A stretch of 64,000 bases of DNA from Natronomonas gomsonensis (GCF_024300825.1 NZ_CP101323.1:1612001-1676000); one strand, 5' to 3'. Positions 42,147-52,941 are shown, counted from the first letter of the stretch. Numbers and translations are program-made. Notes: generated by a model not told the origin, from the letters alone.

Positions 42147-43683
42147 TATCGTCCTCCCGCTGCTCATCGCAGTGCCAATCGTCGCGGCCGTCGCGCCGCT
42201 ACTCCTGAGCCTCTGGAGTACCGAAACCGGCTGGCCCGTCGCGACCGTCGCCGCCCTCATCGAGGCCGGACTCGCCGCCGTGTTGCTTCGGTCGGTGTAC
42301 TTCGACGGGCGTCTCGTCCACGAGGTCGGCGGCTACCCCGCGCCGTACGGCATCGAGTTGGTCGGTGACGGCCTCTCGGCACCCATCGTCGCGTTGGTCG
42401 CCGTCGTCGCCGTCGGTGTTCTGGCCTTCGCCCGCAGCGCCGGCCCGCGGCGCAACAGTTTCTACAGCGCCTACCTGCTGTGTGTCGGCGGCCTGATGGG
42501 CATCTCCGTCACCGGCGACCTGTTCAACATGTTCGTCTTCCTCGAAATCACGGGGCTTTCGACGTACGCACTCGTCGCTTCGGACCGCTCAGGGGAGTCG
42601 GCCATCGCGGCGCTGAAATACCTGCTGTTGGGAACGACCGGTGCCTCGCTGTTCCTCATCGGCGTCGGCTACGCGCTCATCGCGACAGGGACGCTCAACA
42701 TGGTCGACCTCTCGGTGCGACTCGCGGAGATTTACACCGCCCCCGGCGGCTCCCGCGTTGTCCTCGCCTCGTTCGGCTTCATTGCCGTCGGACTGGGGCT
42801 GAAAGCCGCCATCTTCCCGCTGCACACCTGGCAGCCGGACGCCTACACCTACGCACCGGATACGGTGACCGTGTTCATCGCCGCGCTGGCGTCGACGGTG
42901 TACGCCTACGCGCTCGGTCGGGTCGTGCTGACGGTGTTCACAGTCGACTTCTTCGATTCAGTCCCCATCGCACAGGACGGCTTGCTCGCGTTGGCGGCGG
43001 TCAGCATCGTCGCTGGTAGCGCGCTCGCGGCCGTCCAATCGGAGGTCAAACGGATGTTCGCCTACTCCTCTGTCGCACAGTTCGGCCTCGTCGTCGCCGC
43101 CTTCGCGCTGGCGACGCCCGACTCCATCCTCGGCGGCGTTATCCACCTCGTTGGCCACGCGCTGATGAAGGGCGGTCTCTTCGCCGCGGCCGCCATCCTC
43201 GCGGCCCGACACGGCGCACGAACCGTCGACGATTACGCCCGCCTCGGCTACCGCTCGCCGGTCGTCGCGGCCGCGATGGCCGTCCTCGGACTCGCGCTCG
43301 TCGGCGTCCCACCATCCATCGGCTTCCTCGGGAAGTGGTACGTCGCCTTAGGCGCCGTCCGGTCGGAAGCGTGGCCCGTCGCGGTCGTCGTCTTCCTCAG
43401 CACGCTGTTCACGCTGGTGTACGTCGCCCGCCTGCTCGAACGGTTGTACTTCGCCGACCCCGGTAGCGCACCGACTCCGGCGCCGGGGAACGCCGAGGCG
43501 GTCGCCGACGGCGGCGACGAATCCGAAGAGGACCGAATCGACAGCCGTGCCCCCGATTCCGTCTCGGTCGGCATGGTCGCGGTCGTCGTCCTCACCGCCC
43601 TCGTCGTCGTCGGCCTCGGCTTCGCGACGAGTGGCTTCGAAACGCTTCTCGAACCCGTTCTCTCGGAGGTGTTCTCCCAATGA
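42139..43683 (+). CDS. mnhD1: Mrp antiporter subunit MnhD (NuoN/NuoL-like), copy 1
   Basis: A 514-residue proton/sodium-channel subunit with about 14 helices. The family region includes FNMFVFLEITGLSTYALVAS (about 130-149, with the conserved Glu of helix 5), AIFPLHTWQPDAYTYAPDTV with the helix-7/8 Lys and His residues, and KRMFAYSSVAQFGLVVAAFA. It ends with an acidic loop (DGGDESEEDRIDSRAPDSV) before the last helix. Its stop overlaps the next gene by 4 bp. One of three such subunits here. Confidence 0.93.
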   Translation: MTDIVLPLLIAVPIVAAVAPLLLSLWSTETGWPVATVAALIEAGLAAVLLRSVYFDGRLVHEVGGYPAPYGIELVGDGLSAPIVALVAVVAVGVLAFARSAGPRRNSFYSAYLLCVGGLMGISVTGDLFNMFVFLEITGLSTYALVASDRSGESAIAALKYLLLGTTGASLFLIGVGYALIATGTLNMVDLSVRLAEIYTAPGGSRVVLASFGFIAVGLGLKAAIFPLHTWQPDAYTYAPDTVTVFIAALASTVYAYALGRVVLTVFTVDFFDSVPIAQDGLLALAAVSIVAGSALAAVQSEVKRMFAYSSVAQFGLVVAAFALATPDSILGGVIHLVGHALMKGGLFAAAAILAARHGARTVDDYARLGYRSPVVAAAMAVLGLALVGVPPSIGFLGKWYVALGAVRSEAWPVAVVVFLSTLFTLVYVARLLERLYFADPGSAPTPAPGNAEAVADGGDESEEDRIDSRAPDSVSVGMVAVVVLTALVVVGLGFATSGFETLLEPVLSEVFSQ

Positions 43684-45545
43684 CTGAAGTCGTAGACCCA
43701 CGGCCCATCGCGGCCGTCCTGATATCCGTCGTCGGAACGTTCGCCATCCTCGCTGCGCATCGTCGCCCCAACGTCCGGGAAGGCGTGACGCTGACCGTCG
43801 CGTTGGGGAAGTTCGGCATCATCGCAAGCATGGTTCCCGGCGTCCTCGCCGGCGATATCTACGTCTGGTCGCTGGGGTCGTTCGTCATCGACATCCCCTT
43901 CGAGTTGCGTGCGGACGCGCTGGGACTGCTGTTCGGGACCCTCGCGAGTCTGCTGTGGATAATCACGTCGCTGTACAGTATCGGCTACATGCGCGGGCTG
44001 GACGAACACAGCCAGACGCGGTACTTCGCGTCGTTCGCGATGAGCCTCAGCGCCGCCGTCGGCATCGCCTTCGCCTCGAACCTGCTCGTGTTGTTCGTCT
44101 TCTACGAGGTGCTGACCGCGGCGACGTATCCGCTGGTCGCCCACGACGAGACCGAGGAGGCCCGCAAAGCCGGCCGGAAGTACCTCGCCTACACCTTCGG
44201 CGGCGGCGTCGCGGTGCTGGCCGGGACGGCAGTCGTCTACTGGCTGGCCGGCACCGTCGCGTTCACGCCGGGCGGCATCGAGGCGCTGGCGACCGCCGAC
44301 CCGACGCTCGCTCGCGGCGCGTTCGCCCTGCTGGCGGCCGGCTTCGGCGTCAAGGCCGGTCTCATGCCGCTGCATTCGTGGCTCCCCGACGCGATGGTCG
44401 CGCCGACGCCCGTCTCCGGGCTGTTGCACGCCGTCGCCGTCGTCAAATCCGGCGTCTTCGGCATTTCACGCGTCGTCTTGGACGTGTACGGCCCCGAGGC
44501 CGTCGCGGACCTCGGCGTCGGCCTCGCGCTTGGTTCGGTCGCCGCCATCACGCTCGTCGCCGCCAGCGTCATCGCCCTCCGGAAGGACAACCTCAAGCGC
44601 CGACTGGCGTACTCGACGGTGAGTCAACTCTCCTACATCGTCCTCGGGTTGTCGATACTCCACCCCGACGCCATCACCGGCGGCCTGCTGCACATCCCCG
44701 CCCACGCGTTCATGAAACTCACCCTGTTCTTCTGTGCGGGCATCATCCACGTCGAAACCCACACCGACGACATCAGCGACATGGCCGGCATCGGCAAGCG
44801 GATGCCGCTGACGATGGCGGCCTTCGCCGTCGCCGCCGCGGGGATGGCCGGCATTCCGCTGGTCGCCGGCTTCGTCAGCAAGTTCTACCTGCTCGTCGGC
44901 ACCGTCTCCGTCGGCAACTACGTCTTCGCCGGCGCGCTGTTGCTCTCGGGTATTCTCAACATCGCGTACTTCTGGCCGGTCGTCTATCAGGCGTTCTTCG
45001 AGAGCGAAGACGCCCACGACGCCAAGCCGCTCGTCGAGAACCCCCTCGGCGGCATGGAACGCTCCTCGCTGGCCCGGCCGGACGGTGGCCGCCCCGAAGA
45101 CGGAGACGACTCGGCTGACGAAGACGACGACCTCGACGTCGACCCCGAGGAACTCGGTCGCCCGGACTTCAGCGGCGGTTCGGAAAAGCGCGATTACAGC
45201 GAACCCGCACCGCTGGTCGACGGCGAGTACGCCGTCGACCAGAACCCGAGCGACCACAGGGTCGAGGAGGGTGATGAGACCGAAGGCGACGACGCTGACG
45301 ACCACACCTCAGAGGACCACCACAGCACCGAGGACCACCACGACGAACACCACCACGGCGGCCCGCCGCCGAGCGGATGGACTCGGAGCGGTTGGTTCGG
45401 CGGCGAGAGCACGTGGTTCATGCTCGGCCCCATCCTCGCGGCGATGACGGGGTCGGTCGTCCTCGGTCTCGTTCCGCACACCGCAGTGTTCCTGCGACTC
45501 ATCGACGGCATCGTCTCGGCGGTGCTGGCGGGGGTGACGTTCTGA
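43680..45545 (+). CDS. mnhD2: MnhD-type antiporter subunit with His/Asp-rich loop, copy 2
   Basis: A 621-residue NuoL/NuoM-like channel subunit. LLVLFVFYEVLTAATYPLVAH has the helix-5 Glu, GLMPLHSWLPDAMVAPTPVS the next ion-path motif, and KRRLAYSTVSQLSYIVLGLS the broken helix. Unlike copy 1 it has an insertion of about 110 residues before the last helix (about 455-565), very acidic and then histidine-rich (TSEDHHSTEDHHDEHHHGGP), which could bind metal or act as a halophilic spacer. A C-terminal helix follows. TGA and the next ATG share a base. Confidence 0.92.
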   Translation: MTEVVDPRPIAAVLISVVGTFAILAAHRRPNVREGVTLTVALGKFGIIASMVPGVLAGDIYVWSLGSFVIDIPFELRADALGLLFGTLASLLWIITSLYSIGYMRGLDEHSQTRYFASFAMSLSAAVGIAFASNLLVLFVFYEVLTAATYPLVAHDETEEARKAGRKYLAYTFGGGVAVLAGTAVVYWLAGTVAFTPGGIEALATADPTLARGAFALLAAGFGVKAGLMPLHSWLPDAMVAPTPVSGLLHAVAVVKSGVFGISRVVLDVYGPEAVADLGVGLALGSVAAITLVAASVIALRKDNLKRRLAYSTVSQLSYIVLGLSILHPDAITGGLLHIPAHAFMKLTLFFCAGIIHVETHTDDISDMAGIGKRMPLTMAAFAVAAAGMAGIPLVAGFVSKFYLLVGTVSVGNYVFAGALLLSGILNIAYFWPVVYQAFFESEDAHDAKPLVENPLGGMERSSLARPDGGRPEDGDDSADEDDDLDVDPEELGRPDFSGGSEKRDYSEPAPLVDGEYAVDQNPSDHRVEEGDETEGDDADDHTSEDHHSTEDHHDEHHHGGPPPSGWTRSGWFGGESTWFMLGPILAAMTGSVVLGLVPHTAVFLRLIDGIVSAVLAGVTF

Positions 45546-47344
45546 TGATAGAGAGCGTTCCGCCGTTCGTTCCCGTCCTCATCGCGGCCGCCATCGCCGC
45601 CGTCGCACCACGAAAGGTCGGCCACGCGGTCGGCTTCCTCGCCACCGCCGGCGTCGCCGTCGGCGCCCTGCTGGTCCCCGACGGCACGCTCATCGCCGGG
45701 CAGTTGTTCGGTTTCGAGACGGTGCTGTATCAGGTCGACGACTTCTCGCGGTTGATGGGACTCATCTTCGGTCTCATCGGCGCGGCGGCGGTGCTGTATT
45801 CGTATTCGAGCGAGGCCGACGGCAAGCAGACCGCCGCCGCACTCGGCTACGTCGGCACCAGTCTCGGCGCCGTCTTCGCCGGCGACTGGCTGACGCTCGT
45901 GTTCTTCTGGGAGTTGATGGCCGTCACCAGCACGCTCTTGGTCTGGTACTACGGCGGCCGCGCCGTCCGAACCGGCTTCCGCTATGCCCTGGCTCACGGC
46001 ATCGGCGGGACGATAGTGCTCGGTGCCGTCGTCTGGCAGTACGTCGAGGTCGGGTCGTTCCTCTTCAGCGAGGCGACTGGCATCGTCGGCCCCGTCGCAC
46101 CCGTCCTGATGGCCGTCGGCATCGGCGTCAACGTCGGCTTCATCGGCCTGCACACGTGGCTCCCGGACACCTATCCCAGCCCCCACATCGCCGCCAGCGT
46201 CTTCCTCTGTGTGTACACGACGAAGACCGGCGTCTACGCGATGTTCCGGGCGTTCCCCGAGGGCCACCTCTGGATTGCCTACATGGGCGGAGCGATGGCC
46301 GTCTTCGGCGCGTCGATGGCGCTGCTACAGGAGGACATGCGCCGCCTCCTGTCGTATCACATCATCTCACAGGTCGGCTACATGGTCGCCGGCGTCGGCA
46401 TCACGACGGAGTTGGCGACCGCCGGCGCCTTCGGCCACGTGTTCAACCACATCCTGTACAAGGCACTGCTGTTCATGTCCATCGGCGTCGTCATCTACCG
46501 GACCGGCATCGAGGACATCACCGAGGTCGGCGGCCTCTGGAAGGTGATGCCGCTGACGTTCATCTCGTATCTGTTCGGCGCGGCGGCCATCTCGGGGGTC
46601 CCCGGCTTCAACGGCTTCGTCAGCAAGGGCATCGTCATCGCCGAAGCCCACCACATGCACAACATCAACGTCGTCCCCGAGAGCATCCCGTTCGTCGGGA
46701 CTGATCTGCTGTGGTGGCTGCTCATCATCGGTGGCATCGGGACGTTCATGTCGTTCATCAAGTTGGGCTACTACGTCTTCTTCCACGGCCCGGCGAGTAT
46801 CGACCCCGACGACGCGAAACTCGGACAGGCCGGACCGATGCTGGCGGTCGGGAGCCTCTGTCTCGCCTTTGGACTCTTGCCGAACGTCCTCTTCGAACTC
46901 CTGCCGTACACCGAGGTGGTGACGGCGGAGTACACCACCTACACCGTCCCACACGTCGCGGAAGGCATCGCCTTGGGCGTCGCCGGCTTCGTCGGGTTCT
47001 TCTCGCTGAAGAACGTCCTCTCGCGGCTGACGTGGATTCCCGATGTGGACCGCGTGCTCAACCCCGCCGTCTTCTACGGCGGCCGGGCGCTCGTCGTCGC
47101 CGTCACCGAGACGTGGGCGGCGGTCGACCGCGTCGCCGTCGCCGTTGCAAGCGGGGCACTCCGCGTCGGCAGCGACCCACAGCACTACGCCTACGCGACC
47201 GCAAAGCGACTGCCGGGCATCGAAGCGGAGGCCCGTCCGAACGGCGGCCGCCCGGGAACCATCGACCTTCAGGTGTCGATGGGGACCAGCGTCTTCCTCA
47301 TCGTGATGACGCTGCTCGGCGCACTCGCGGTGCTGTTGTTGTAG
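45545..47344 (+). CDS. mnhD3: MnhD-type antiporter subunit, copy 3
   Basis: A 599-residue NuoL/NuoM-like subunit, the last gene of the operon. WLTLVFFWELMAVTSTLLVW carries the helix-5 Glu, GLHTWLPDTYPSPHIAASVF the next channel motif, and MRRLLSYHIISQVGYMVAGV the broken helix. ALLFMSIGVVIYRTGIEDIT and ISGVPGFNGFVSKGIVIAEA continue the fold. The C-terminal 130 residues have extra helices with DVDRVLNPAVFYGGRALVVA, resembling the C-terminal arm of NuoL/MrpA. Together with copies 1 and 2 it replaces the single MrpA plus MrpD of bacteria. Confidence 0.92.
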   Translation: MIESVPPFVPVLIAAAIAAVAPRKVGHAVGFLATAGVAVGALLVPDGTLIAGQLFGFETVLYQVDDFSRLMGLIFGLIGAAAVLYSYSSEADGKQTAAALGYVGTSLGAVFAGDWLTLVFFWELMAVTSTLLVWYYGGRAVRTGFRYALAHGIGGTIVLGAVVWQYVEVGSFLFSEATGIVGPVAPVLMAVGIGVNVGFIGLHTWLPDTYPSPHIAASVFLCVYTTKTGVYAMFRAFPEGHLWIAYMGGAMAVFGASMALLQEDMRRLLSYHIISQVGYMVAGVGITTELATAGAFGHVFNHILYKALLFMSIGVVIYRTGIEDITEVGGLWKVMPLTFISYLFGAAAISGVPGFNGFVSKGIVIAEAHHMHNINVVPESIPFVGTDLLWWLLIIGGIGTFMSFIKLGYYVFFHGPASIDPDDAKLGQAGPMLAVGSLCLAFGLLPNVLFELLPYTEVVTAEYTTYTVPHVAEGIALGVAGFVGFFSLKNVLSRLTWIPDVDRVLNPAVFYGGRALVVAVTETWAAVDRVAVAVASGALRVGSDPQHYAYATAKRLPGIEAEARPNGGRPGTIDLQVSMGTSVFLIVMTLLGALAVLLL

Positions 47345-47398
47345 GGAGAGTCCCACCGATACCCAGTTATTTACCTATTCGAGCGAACAGTCCGCTGT

Positions 47399-47701
47399 AT
47401 GCCCTCCAAAATCGAAGACGTTCTGTTCAGCGAGCCGTCCGGCCGATGGAGTGCCACGGTCATGTTCGCCGGGTCGCTCCTCTTTCTGAGTAGCTACGTG
47501 TACTTCGGGGTGTTGGGTGATTCGTCGACGGTCCACGAGCTCTTCTTTGCGGTCGGACTGGCACTATCCGGAATCGCCGAATCCCTGCCGACGGAGCGAC
47601 GCCGGACGGCCGGCGGCTTTCGAATCGCGGCGATGCTCGTGTTCGTGACGCTACTCGGCCTTCTCGCCTTCGCTCCGGAGTTCATCATCGGCACGCAGTA
47701 A
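47399..47701 (+). CDS. Small membrane protein
   Basis: A 100-residue protein, mostly three hydrophobic helices (about 21-40, 47-60, 77-93), with a short polar N-terminus MPSKIEDVLFSEPSGRWS and a basic loop ESLPTERRRTAGG. GTTATTTAC at 47366-47374 serves as TATA box about 30 bp upstream, so it is transcribed separately from the Mrp operon. No family function is known to me. The tnpB element begins 10 bp after its stop. Confidence 0.7.
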   Translation: MPSKIEDVLFSEPSGRWSATVMFAGSLLFLSSYVYFGVLGDSSTVHELFFAVGLALSGIAESLPTERRRTAGGFRIAAMLVFVTLLGLLAFAPEFIIGTQ

Positions 47702-47711
47702 GGGCGTTGAG

Positions 47712-48968
<1,257 letters not shown>

Positions 48969-49056
48969 ATTTTATATGTAAAACTGGTGGTTCTTAAACG
49001 CTGGGGGAGTCGGCCTGCTACTGGAGCGTGGTTCGTTCCCCAGTTGTCGGCTTCAT

Positions 49057-49076
49057 CCCACGGCTAAAGCCGTGGG
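49057..49076. repeat. Transposon-end palindrome, left end of element 2
   Basis: Same palindrome as at 47715-47734, inside a 50-bp block that recurs at 56195-56243. The 49089-49195 remainder before aspS holds only hairpins. Confidence 0.75.
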
Positions 49077-49151
49077 TTTTCGCCTCGCACTTTCTAAAAC
49101 AGCGTGGTCCGCAGAGCGCCGTCGTCTACGGCGACAGGCGCTGTCGGTCCG

Positions 49152-49176
49152 GCGAGACTCGCTTCGCTCGTCTCGC
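49152..49176 (-). terminator. Stem-loop downstream of aspS
   Basis: GCGAGAC (49152-49158) pairs with GTCTCGC (49170-49176), 20-44 bp beyond the aspS stop on the minus strand. There is no T tract; terminator-like by position only. Confidence 0.4.
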
Positions 49177-49182
49177 TGGCTC

Positions 49183-49214
49183 CCAACGTCTTCGCCTACG
49201 GGCTCAGACGTTGG
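49183..49214 (-). terminator. Hairpin spanning the aspS stop codon
   Basis: CCAACGTCT (49183-49191) pairs perfectly over 9 bp with AGACGTTGG (49206-49214), with the TAG stop (49196-49198) in the loop. It could act in termination or 3'-end protection of the mRNA. Confidence 0.45.
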
Positions 49215-50497
49215 CGATCTCGCGGGAACAACACGGCCTCCCGAATGTTCGAGAGGTCCAGCATCGTCATGATGAGTCGCTCGGCGCCGAGACCCCAACC
49301 GGCGTGGGGCGGCATGCCGTAGTCGAACATCTTCGTGTAGTACTCGAAGGCCTCGGGGTCGAGCCCCTGCTGTTCGAACCCTTCGATGAGGTGGTCACGG
49401 CGGTGTTCGCGCTGGCCGCCGGAGACGAGTTCCATCCGCGGGTGCATCATGTCGAATCCCGTCGAGAGCTCGCCGTCGTCGTGGTCCATGATGTAGAACG
49501 GCTTGATTTCGGCGGGCCAGTCGGTGATGAAGTAGTGGCCGCCCACGTCGTCGCCGAGTGCCTTCTCGCCCTCGGTGGGGAGGTCGTCGCCCCACACCAA
49601 CTGCTCGTCGAGTTCGCCGGTGGCGTTGATGCGCTCGATTGCCTCCTCGTAGCTCAGGCGAGGGAACGGCGTCTCCGGCGGCTCGAACTCTGCTTCGAGG
49701 TCGAGCGCTTCGAGTTGCCGCTTGCAGTTCTCCGCGACGGCCTCGTAGGCCGAAACGACGACGGACTCACAGACATCCATCGCGTCGTTGTGGTCACAGA
49801 AGGCGCCCTCGAAGTCGATGGAAGTCGCCTCGTTGAGGTGTCGGGGCGTGTTGTGTTCCTCGGCGCGGAAAATCGGGCCGATTTCGAAGACGCGTTCGAG
49901 GTTCGAGCCGGCGACGAGCTGTTTGAACAGCTGTGGGCTCTGGTTCATGAACGCCTCCTGGCCGAAGTAGGTGATGGGGAACAGCTCGGTGCCGCCCTCC
50001 GTGCCCGTCGCGACGATTTTCGGCGTGTTGATTTCGGTGGCGTCGGCCTCCCGGAACGCCCCCCGGACCGCACGCATGACCTCGGCGCGAATCTCGAAGA
50101 TGGCCTGTCCCTCCTCACGGCGGAGGTCCAGCGTCCGGTTGTCGAGTCGGGTCGACAACTCGGCGTCGACTTTCCCGGAGGGGTCCAGCGGCAGTTCCGT
50201 ATCGGCCTCAGAAATTACCTCGACCGATTCGGGCGTGACCTCGACGCCGGTCGGCGCGCGAGGCTCTTCCTCGACGGCGCCGGTCACCGAAACGACCGAT
50301 TCCCGAGAGGCGCCGAGACCCGTCTCGACTAGCTCCTCGTCCATCTCGTCTTTCTCGAACTTCACCTGAATCCGGCCGGAGGTGTCGCGCAGAATGAGGA
50401 ACGCGATGCCACCGAGGTCCCGGATTTCGTGGACCCAGCCGGCGACAGTGACCTCATCGCCGGGCTCGGCGTCCGCCGTGTACGTGCGGTTCTCCAT
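49196..50497 (-). CDS. aspS: Aspartyl-tRNA synthetase (archaeal type)
   Basis: A 433-residue class II synthetase. Residues 1-100 are the OB-fold anticodon-binding domain ([20 protein letters not shown]). Class II motifs follow: [20 protein letters not shown], the motif 2 loop [20 protein letters not shown] and motif 3 [14 protein letters not shown] near 407-420; it ends [17 protein letters not shown]. Archaeal enzymes may be discriminating or also load tRNA-Asn; this needs the OB-loop comparison. ATG 50497 is used because 12 upstream in-frame codons are not family-like and ACTTAAAG lies 24-31 bp upstream. Confidence 0.96.
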   Translation of the reverse strand: MENRTYTADAEPGDEVTVAGWVHEIRDLGGIAFLILRDTSGRIQVKFEKDEMDEELVETGLGASRESVVSVTGAVEEEPRAPTGVEVTPESVEVISEADTELPLDPSGKVDAELSTRLDNRTLDLRREEGQAIFEIRAEVMRAVRGAFREADATEINTPKIVATGTEGGTELFPITYFGQEAFMNQSPQLFKQLVAGSNLERVFEIGPIFRAEEHNTPRHLNEATSIDFEGAFCDHNDAMDVCESVVVSAYEAVAENCKRQLEALDLEAEFEPPETPFPRLSYEEAIERINATGELDEQLVWGDDLPTEGEKALGDDVGGHYFITDWPAEIKPFYIMDHDDGELSTGFDMMHPRMELVSGGQREHRRDHLIEGFEQQGLDPEAFEYYTKMFDYGMPPHAGWGLGAERLIMTMLDLSNIREAVLFPRDRQRLSP

Positions 50498-50520
50498 ACC
50501 CGCGATTCGGGCGGCCGACC

Positions 50521-50528
50521 CTTTAAGT
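50521..50528 (-). promoter_or_regulatory. TATA box for aspS
   Basis: ACTTAAAG on the minus strand, 24-31 bp upstream of the ATG at 50497, as expected for a leaderless transcript. Confidence 0.5.
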
Positions 50529-50540
50529 CCCACTTTTCGT

Positions 50541-50590
50541 CGTTCCCACGGAACGGGCCGCCCGGCGAGTCGGGGACAGTCCGGGCGGCC
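50541..50590 (-). terminator. Double hairpin after the SCP2-like gene
   Basis: GGCCGCCCGG (50556-50565) pairs perfectly with CCGGGCGGCC (50581-50590) over 10 bp with a 15-base loop. Immediately beyond, CGTTCC-CAC-GGAACG (50541-50555) forms a second stem. The first arm begins 7 bp after the SCP2-like stop, just before the aspS promoter. Confidence 0.55.
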
Positions 50591-50596
50591 TCGCGT

Positions 50597-51301
50597 CTAC
50601 AGCAGGTTCAGCGTCCGAGAGACCTGTCGCTCGGCGGTTCGCTGGATGAACGCCGGCTGTCGGACGGCCTCGTCGACGAGCGCCGTCGCCGGCGACGAAC
50701 GTGACCCCTCGAAGAGGTGGGTCGTCTCCACGTCAGCGGCGATTTGGCCAAGCAGTTGGAACATCGCCGAGTACCGCACCTGTCGGACGTGGTTGCCGGT
50801 CACGTCGAGGTCGCCGGTCAGAAGCGCCGACGCGACCGGGCGGCCATCGACGATTTGCCGCCACGTGCTGTAGGATGCGCTGACTTCGAATCCGACATCC
50901 CGCTCCTCGGGACCGCCGACGACTTCGACGCCAGTGCAGTCGCCGCCTTCCAGCCCGATGTAGGCATAAAGCGTGCCGTCGTCGACGTTCTCTTCGAGTT
51001 GATACAGCAGTTCCCGCACCTGTGCGGGCAACGACGGCCGCAGCGCCTCGCCGAACGTCTCCGGAGCGTCCGCGAGCGTCACGTCACCGATTCCTTCGCG
51101 TACGTCCTCGGGAATACCGGCGAGGGCGGGTTCGGGGAGTTCCGCGAGCGTCGTCTCCTCGAGCGGCAACTCGGAGATGACGAGCAGAATGTCACCGTTG
51201 AATCCGCGCCCCCAACCACCGGCGAGGTCGTCGAGGGTGTCGCTCTCGTCGAGCAAGCGCCCGTACTCGTCCAACCACTGTTCCGTGGGATACAGAGTCA
51301 T
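50597..51301 (-). CDS. SCP2-like sterol-carrier-domain protein
   Basis: A 234-residue soluble protein. The C-terminal 140 residues resemble the SCP2 sterol-carrier fold (TLYAYIGLEGGDCTGVEVVG, ASYSTWRQIVDGRPVASALL, then GDLDVTGNHVRQVRYSAMFQ), a hydrophobic-ligand tunnel used for lipid or acyl-CoA binding. The N-terminal 95 residues are acidic and unassigned. ATG 51301 is preferred to an upstream in-frame start because of a TATTTATTAT box at 51333-51342. Ligand is unknown; proximity to the GGGP synthase gene may be chance. Confidence 0.75.
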   Translation of the reverse strand: MTLYPTEQWLDEYGRLLDESDTLDDLAGGWGRGFNGDILLVISELPLEETTLAELPEPALAGIPEDVREGIGDVTLADAPETFGEALRPSLPAQVRELLYQLEENVDDGTLYAYIGLEGGDCTGVEVVGGPEERDVGFEVSASYSTWRQIVDGRPVASALLTGDLDVTGNHVRQVRYSAMFQLLGQIAADVETTHLFEGSRSSPATALVDEAVRQPAFIQRTAERQVSRTLNLL

Positions 51302-51428
51302 GACCAACAGTACCACATACACGTTCACCTACATAATAAATACACGGTTATACCGAGGCGTGAGTTACAAACGCCGACGACCCGCTCGGAGCGCCACTGT
51401 ACGTCGGATGCCGTGCGTCGCTGGCGAT

Positions 51429-52070
51429 TCACTCGATGGTCTCCTTGACGAGTCGGGCATATCCCCGACGGAGTCGTTCGGACACCGCCTGATTGGAGAC
51501 GCCGAGTTCCGCCGCGAGGTCGGTCGTCGTCGCCGACCGTGGAACGTCGAAGAACCCCAGTTCGTGGGCGAGTTCGAGCGTCTCCCGCTGTTCCTCGGTG
51601 AGCGCCCGAGCGCCGTCTTCCCGCTGTGTCGACCCGTAAATCCGTTCGAGTCGGAACTCGACGCCGTTGTCCTCGAGGTACTGCCGGTACGCCGAAAGCG
51701 CCTCGCGGTCGGGAAACCGCGTCCGAGCGTGCCACCATCCGTCGGCGTAGCGGGCTTCCAGCCGCTCGGCGCCCAACTCGACCCACGCCGGATACAGCGC
51801 CACACCGATTCGGTCGGTCGTGGCGATGCGATACAGTCGGTCGCCGTCGACTTCGCTCAACACCTCGAACTCGCCGACCGTCGGATCCGATTCCAGCGCC
51901 GCATCGAACGCCGCAACGTCCGCGACAGTCGCCCAGACGAACAGAATCGGCTTCGTCGGCTCGGTGGCGTACGAGCGCTCGACGTCGAGTTCGACCCCGG
52001 GGGCCGTACCGAGGGCCTCACCCAACGCGAGTTCGTCGGACCGGACCGCGTACTCGGCGATGACGCTCAT
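51429..52070 (-). CDS. HTH-10 family transcriptional regulator (Bat-like)
   Basis: A 213-residue regulator. Residues 1-150 form the sensor-like domain seen in bacterio-opsin-activator relatives (SVIAEYAVRSDELALGEAL, ATEPTKPILFVWATVADVAAF). The C-terminal HTH-10 domain (about 158-213) reads ALTEEQRETLELAHELGFFD then SATTTDLAAELGVSNQAVSERLRRG. No GAF or PAS domain is attached. It is a DNA-binding protein of unknown signal. It lies 80 bp downstream of the GGGP synthase gene on the same strand, so co-transcription is possible. Confidence 0.9.
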   Translation of the reverse strand: MSVIAEYAVRSDELALGEALGTAPGVELDVERSYATEPTKPILFVWATVADVAAFDAALESDPTVGEFEVLSEVDGDRLYRIATTDRIGVALYPAWVELGAERLEARYADGWWHARTRFPDREALSAYRQYLEDNGVEFRLERIYGSTQREDGARALTEEQRETLELAHELGFFDVPRSATTTDLAAELGVSNQAVSERLRRGYARLVKETIE

Positions 52071-52149
52071 CGATACACGTCGTTTTGCCACGCAGAAAAT
52101 ACGTTCGCTCGTAAGCGTTCCAAGACACGTCTACGGCGAGGTCGGTCGG

Positions 52150-52875
52150 TCAAGCGCCGCCGCTCCGTTCGGCGCTTCCGTTTTTGGCCCCACGAACGGT
52201 CTCTCGAACCGCGTCGACGCCCTCGTCGTGGACCAAATCGCCGACGATGACGGTGTCGGCACACTGTCCCATCTCGTAGGCGGCGTCGTAGTCGCCGACG
52301 CCACCGCCGTAGAACACCGTCGCATCCTCGACAGCCTCGGTCGCCGCCCGGACGATATCGGGGTCGCCGAGCGTCCCCGAGTACTCGATGTAGATGATTT
52401 CCTGTCCGAACATCTGCTCGGCTACTTCGGCGTAGGCGGCTACCTCGGAGGCGTCGAGATTGCAGTCCGCTTCGGTGTACTCTGCGACCGAGGAGTCGGG
52501 GTTGAGAACGATGTACGCCTCGGTGAAGGTGCGGTCCCAGTCGATGTCGGCATCGAGGCGAGCCCACTCCTTGTGGGCGCCGGTCGTCCAGAACACGTCA
52601 CCCGCGTTCAACACGATGGGGATGAAGTAGCCGTCGAGCCCCTCGCGGTGGACGACCGACCCGACGTTCGACGGTTCGATGTAGACGGGGATGTCGTAGG
52701 CGGCGGTCGCCTCGACGACACGGGCCATCTTCTCTTCGGTCATCCCTGTCGTCCCGCCGATTTCGATGGCGTCAGTTCCGGTCGCACACACGTCCTCGAA
52801 CGTCTCGCCGTCCACGAGCGTCTTGTCGGGGTCGAGTTTGACGATGTGGTCCCAGTTCGCCCAAGGCGCGCTCAT
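52150..52875 (-). CDS. Geranylgeranylglyceryl phosphate synthase
   Basis: A 241-residue (beta-alpha)8-barrel prenyltransferase that makes the first ether bond of archaeal membrane lipids, from sn-glycerol-1-phosphate and geranylgeranyl diphosphate. [12 protein letters not shown] at the N-terminus, [14 protein letters not shown] (about 33-46), [42 protein letters not shown] and [13 protein letters not shown] are characteristic; the glycines near the C-terminus bind phosphate. Length matches the group I family used by haloarchaea. Confidence 0.94.
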   Translation of the reverse strand: MSAPWANWDHIVKLDPDKTLVDGETFEDVCATGTDAIEIGGTTGMTEEKMARVVEATAAYDIPVYIEPSNVGSVVHREGLDGYFIPIVLNAGDVFWTTGAHKEWARLDADIDWDRTFTEAYIVLNPDSSVAEYTEADCNLDASEVAAYAEVAEQMFGQEIIYIEYSGTLGDPDIVRAATEAVEDATVFYGGGVGDYDAAYEMGQCADTVIVGDLVHDEGVDAVRETVRGAKNGSAERSGGA

Positions 52876-52941
52876 ACCCTCTCGAAACCCGCGGGCGGCT
52901 AAAAACGCCTCGCTTTACTCGGCGGACGCGGCCTATGAGAA

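Noticed and set aside
44633-45305. Minus-strand acidic frames within mnhD2
   Set aside because: Antisense of the His/Asp-rich loop; no start context or family.
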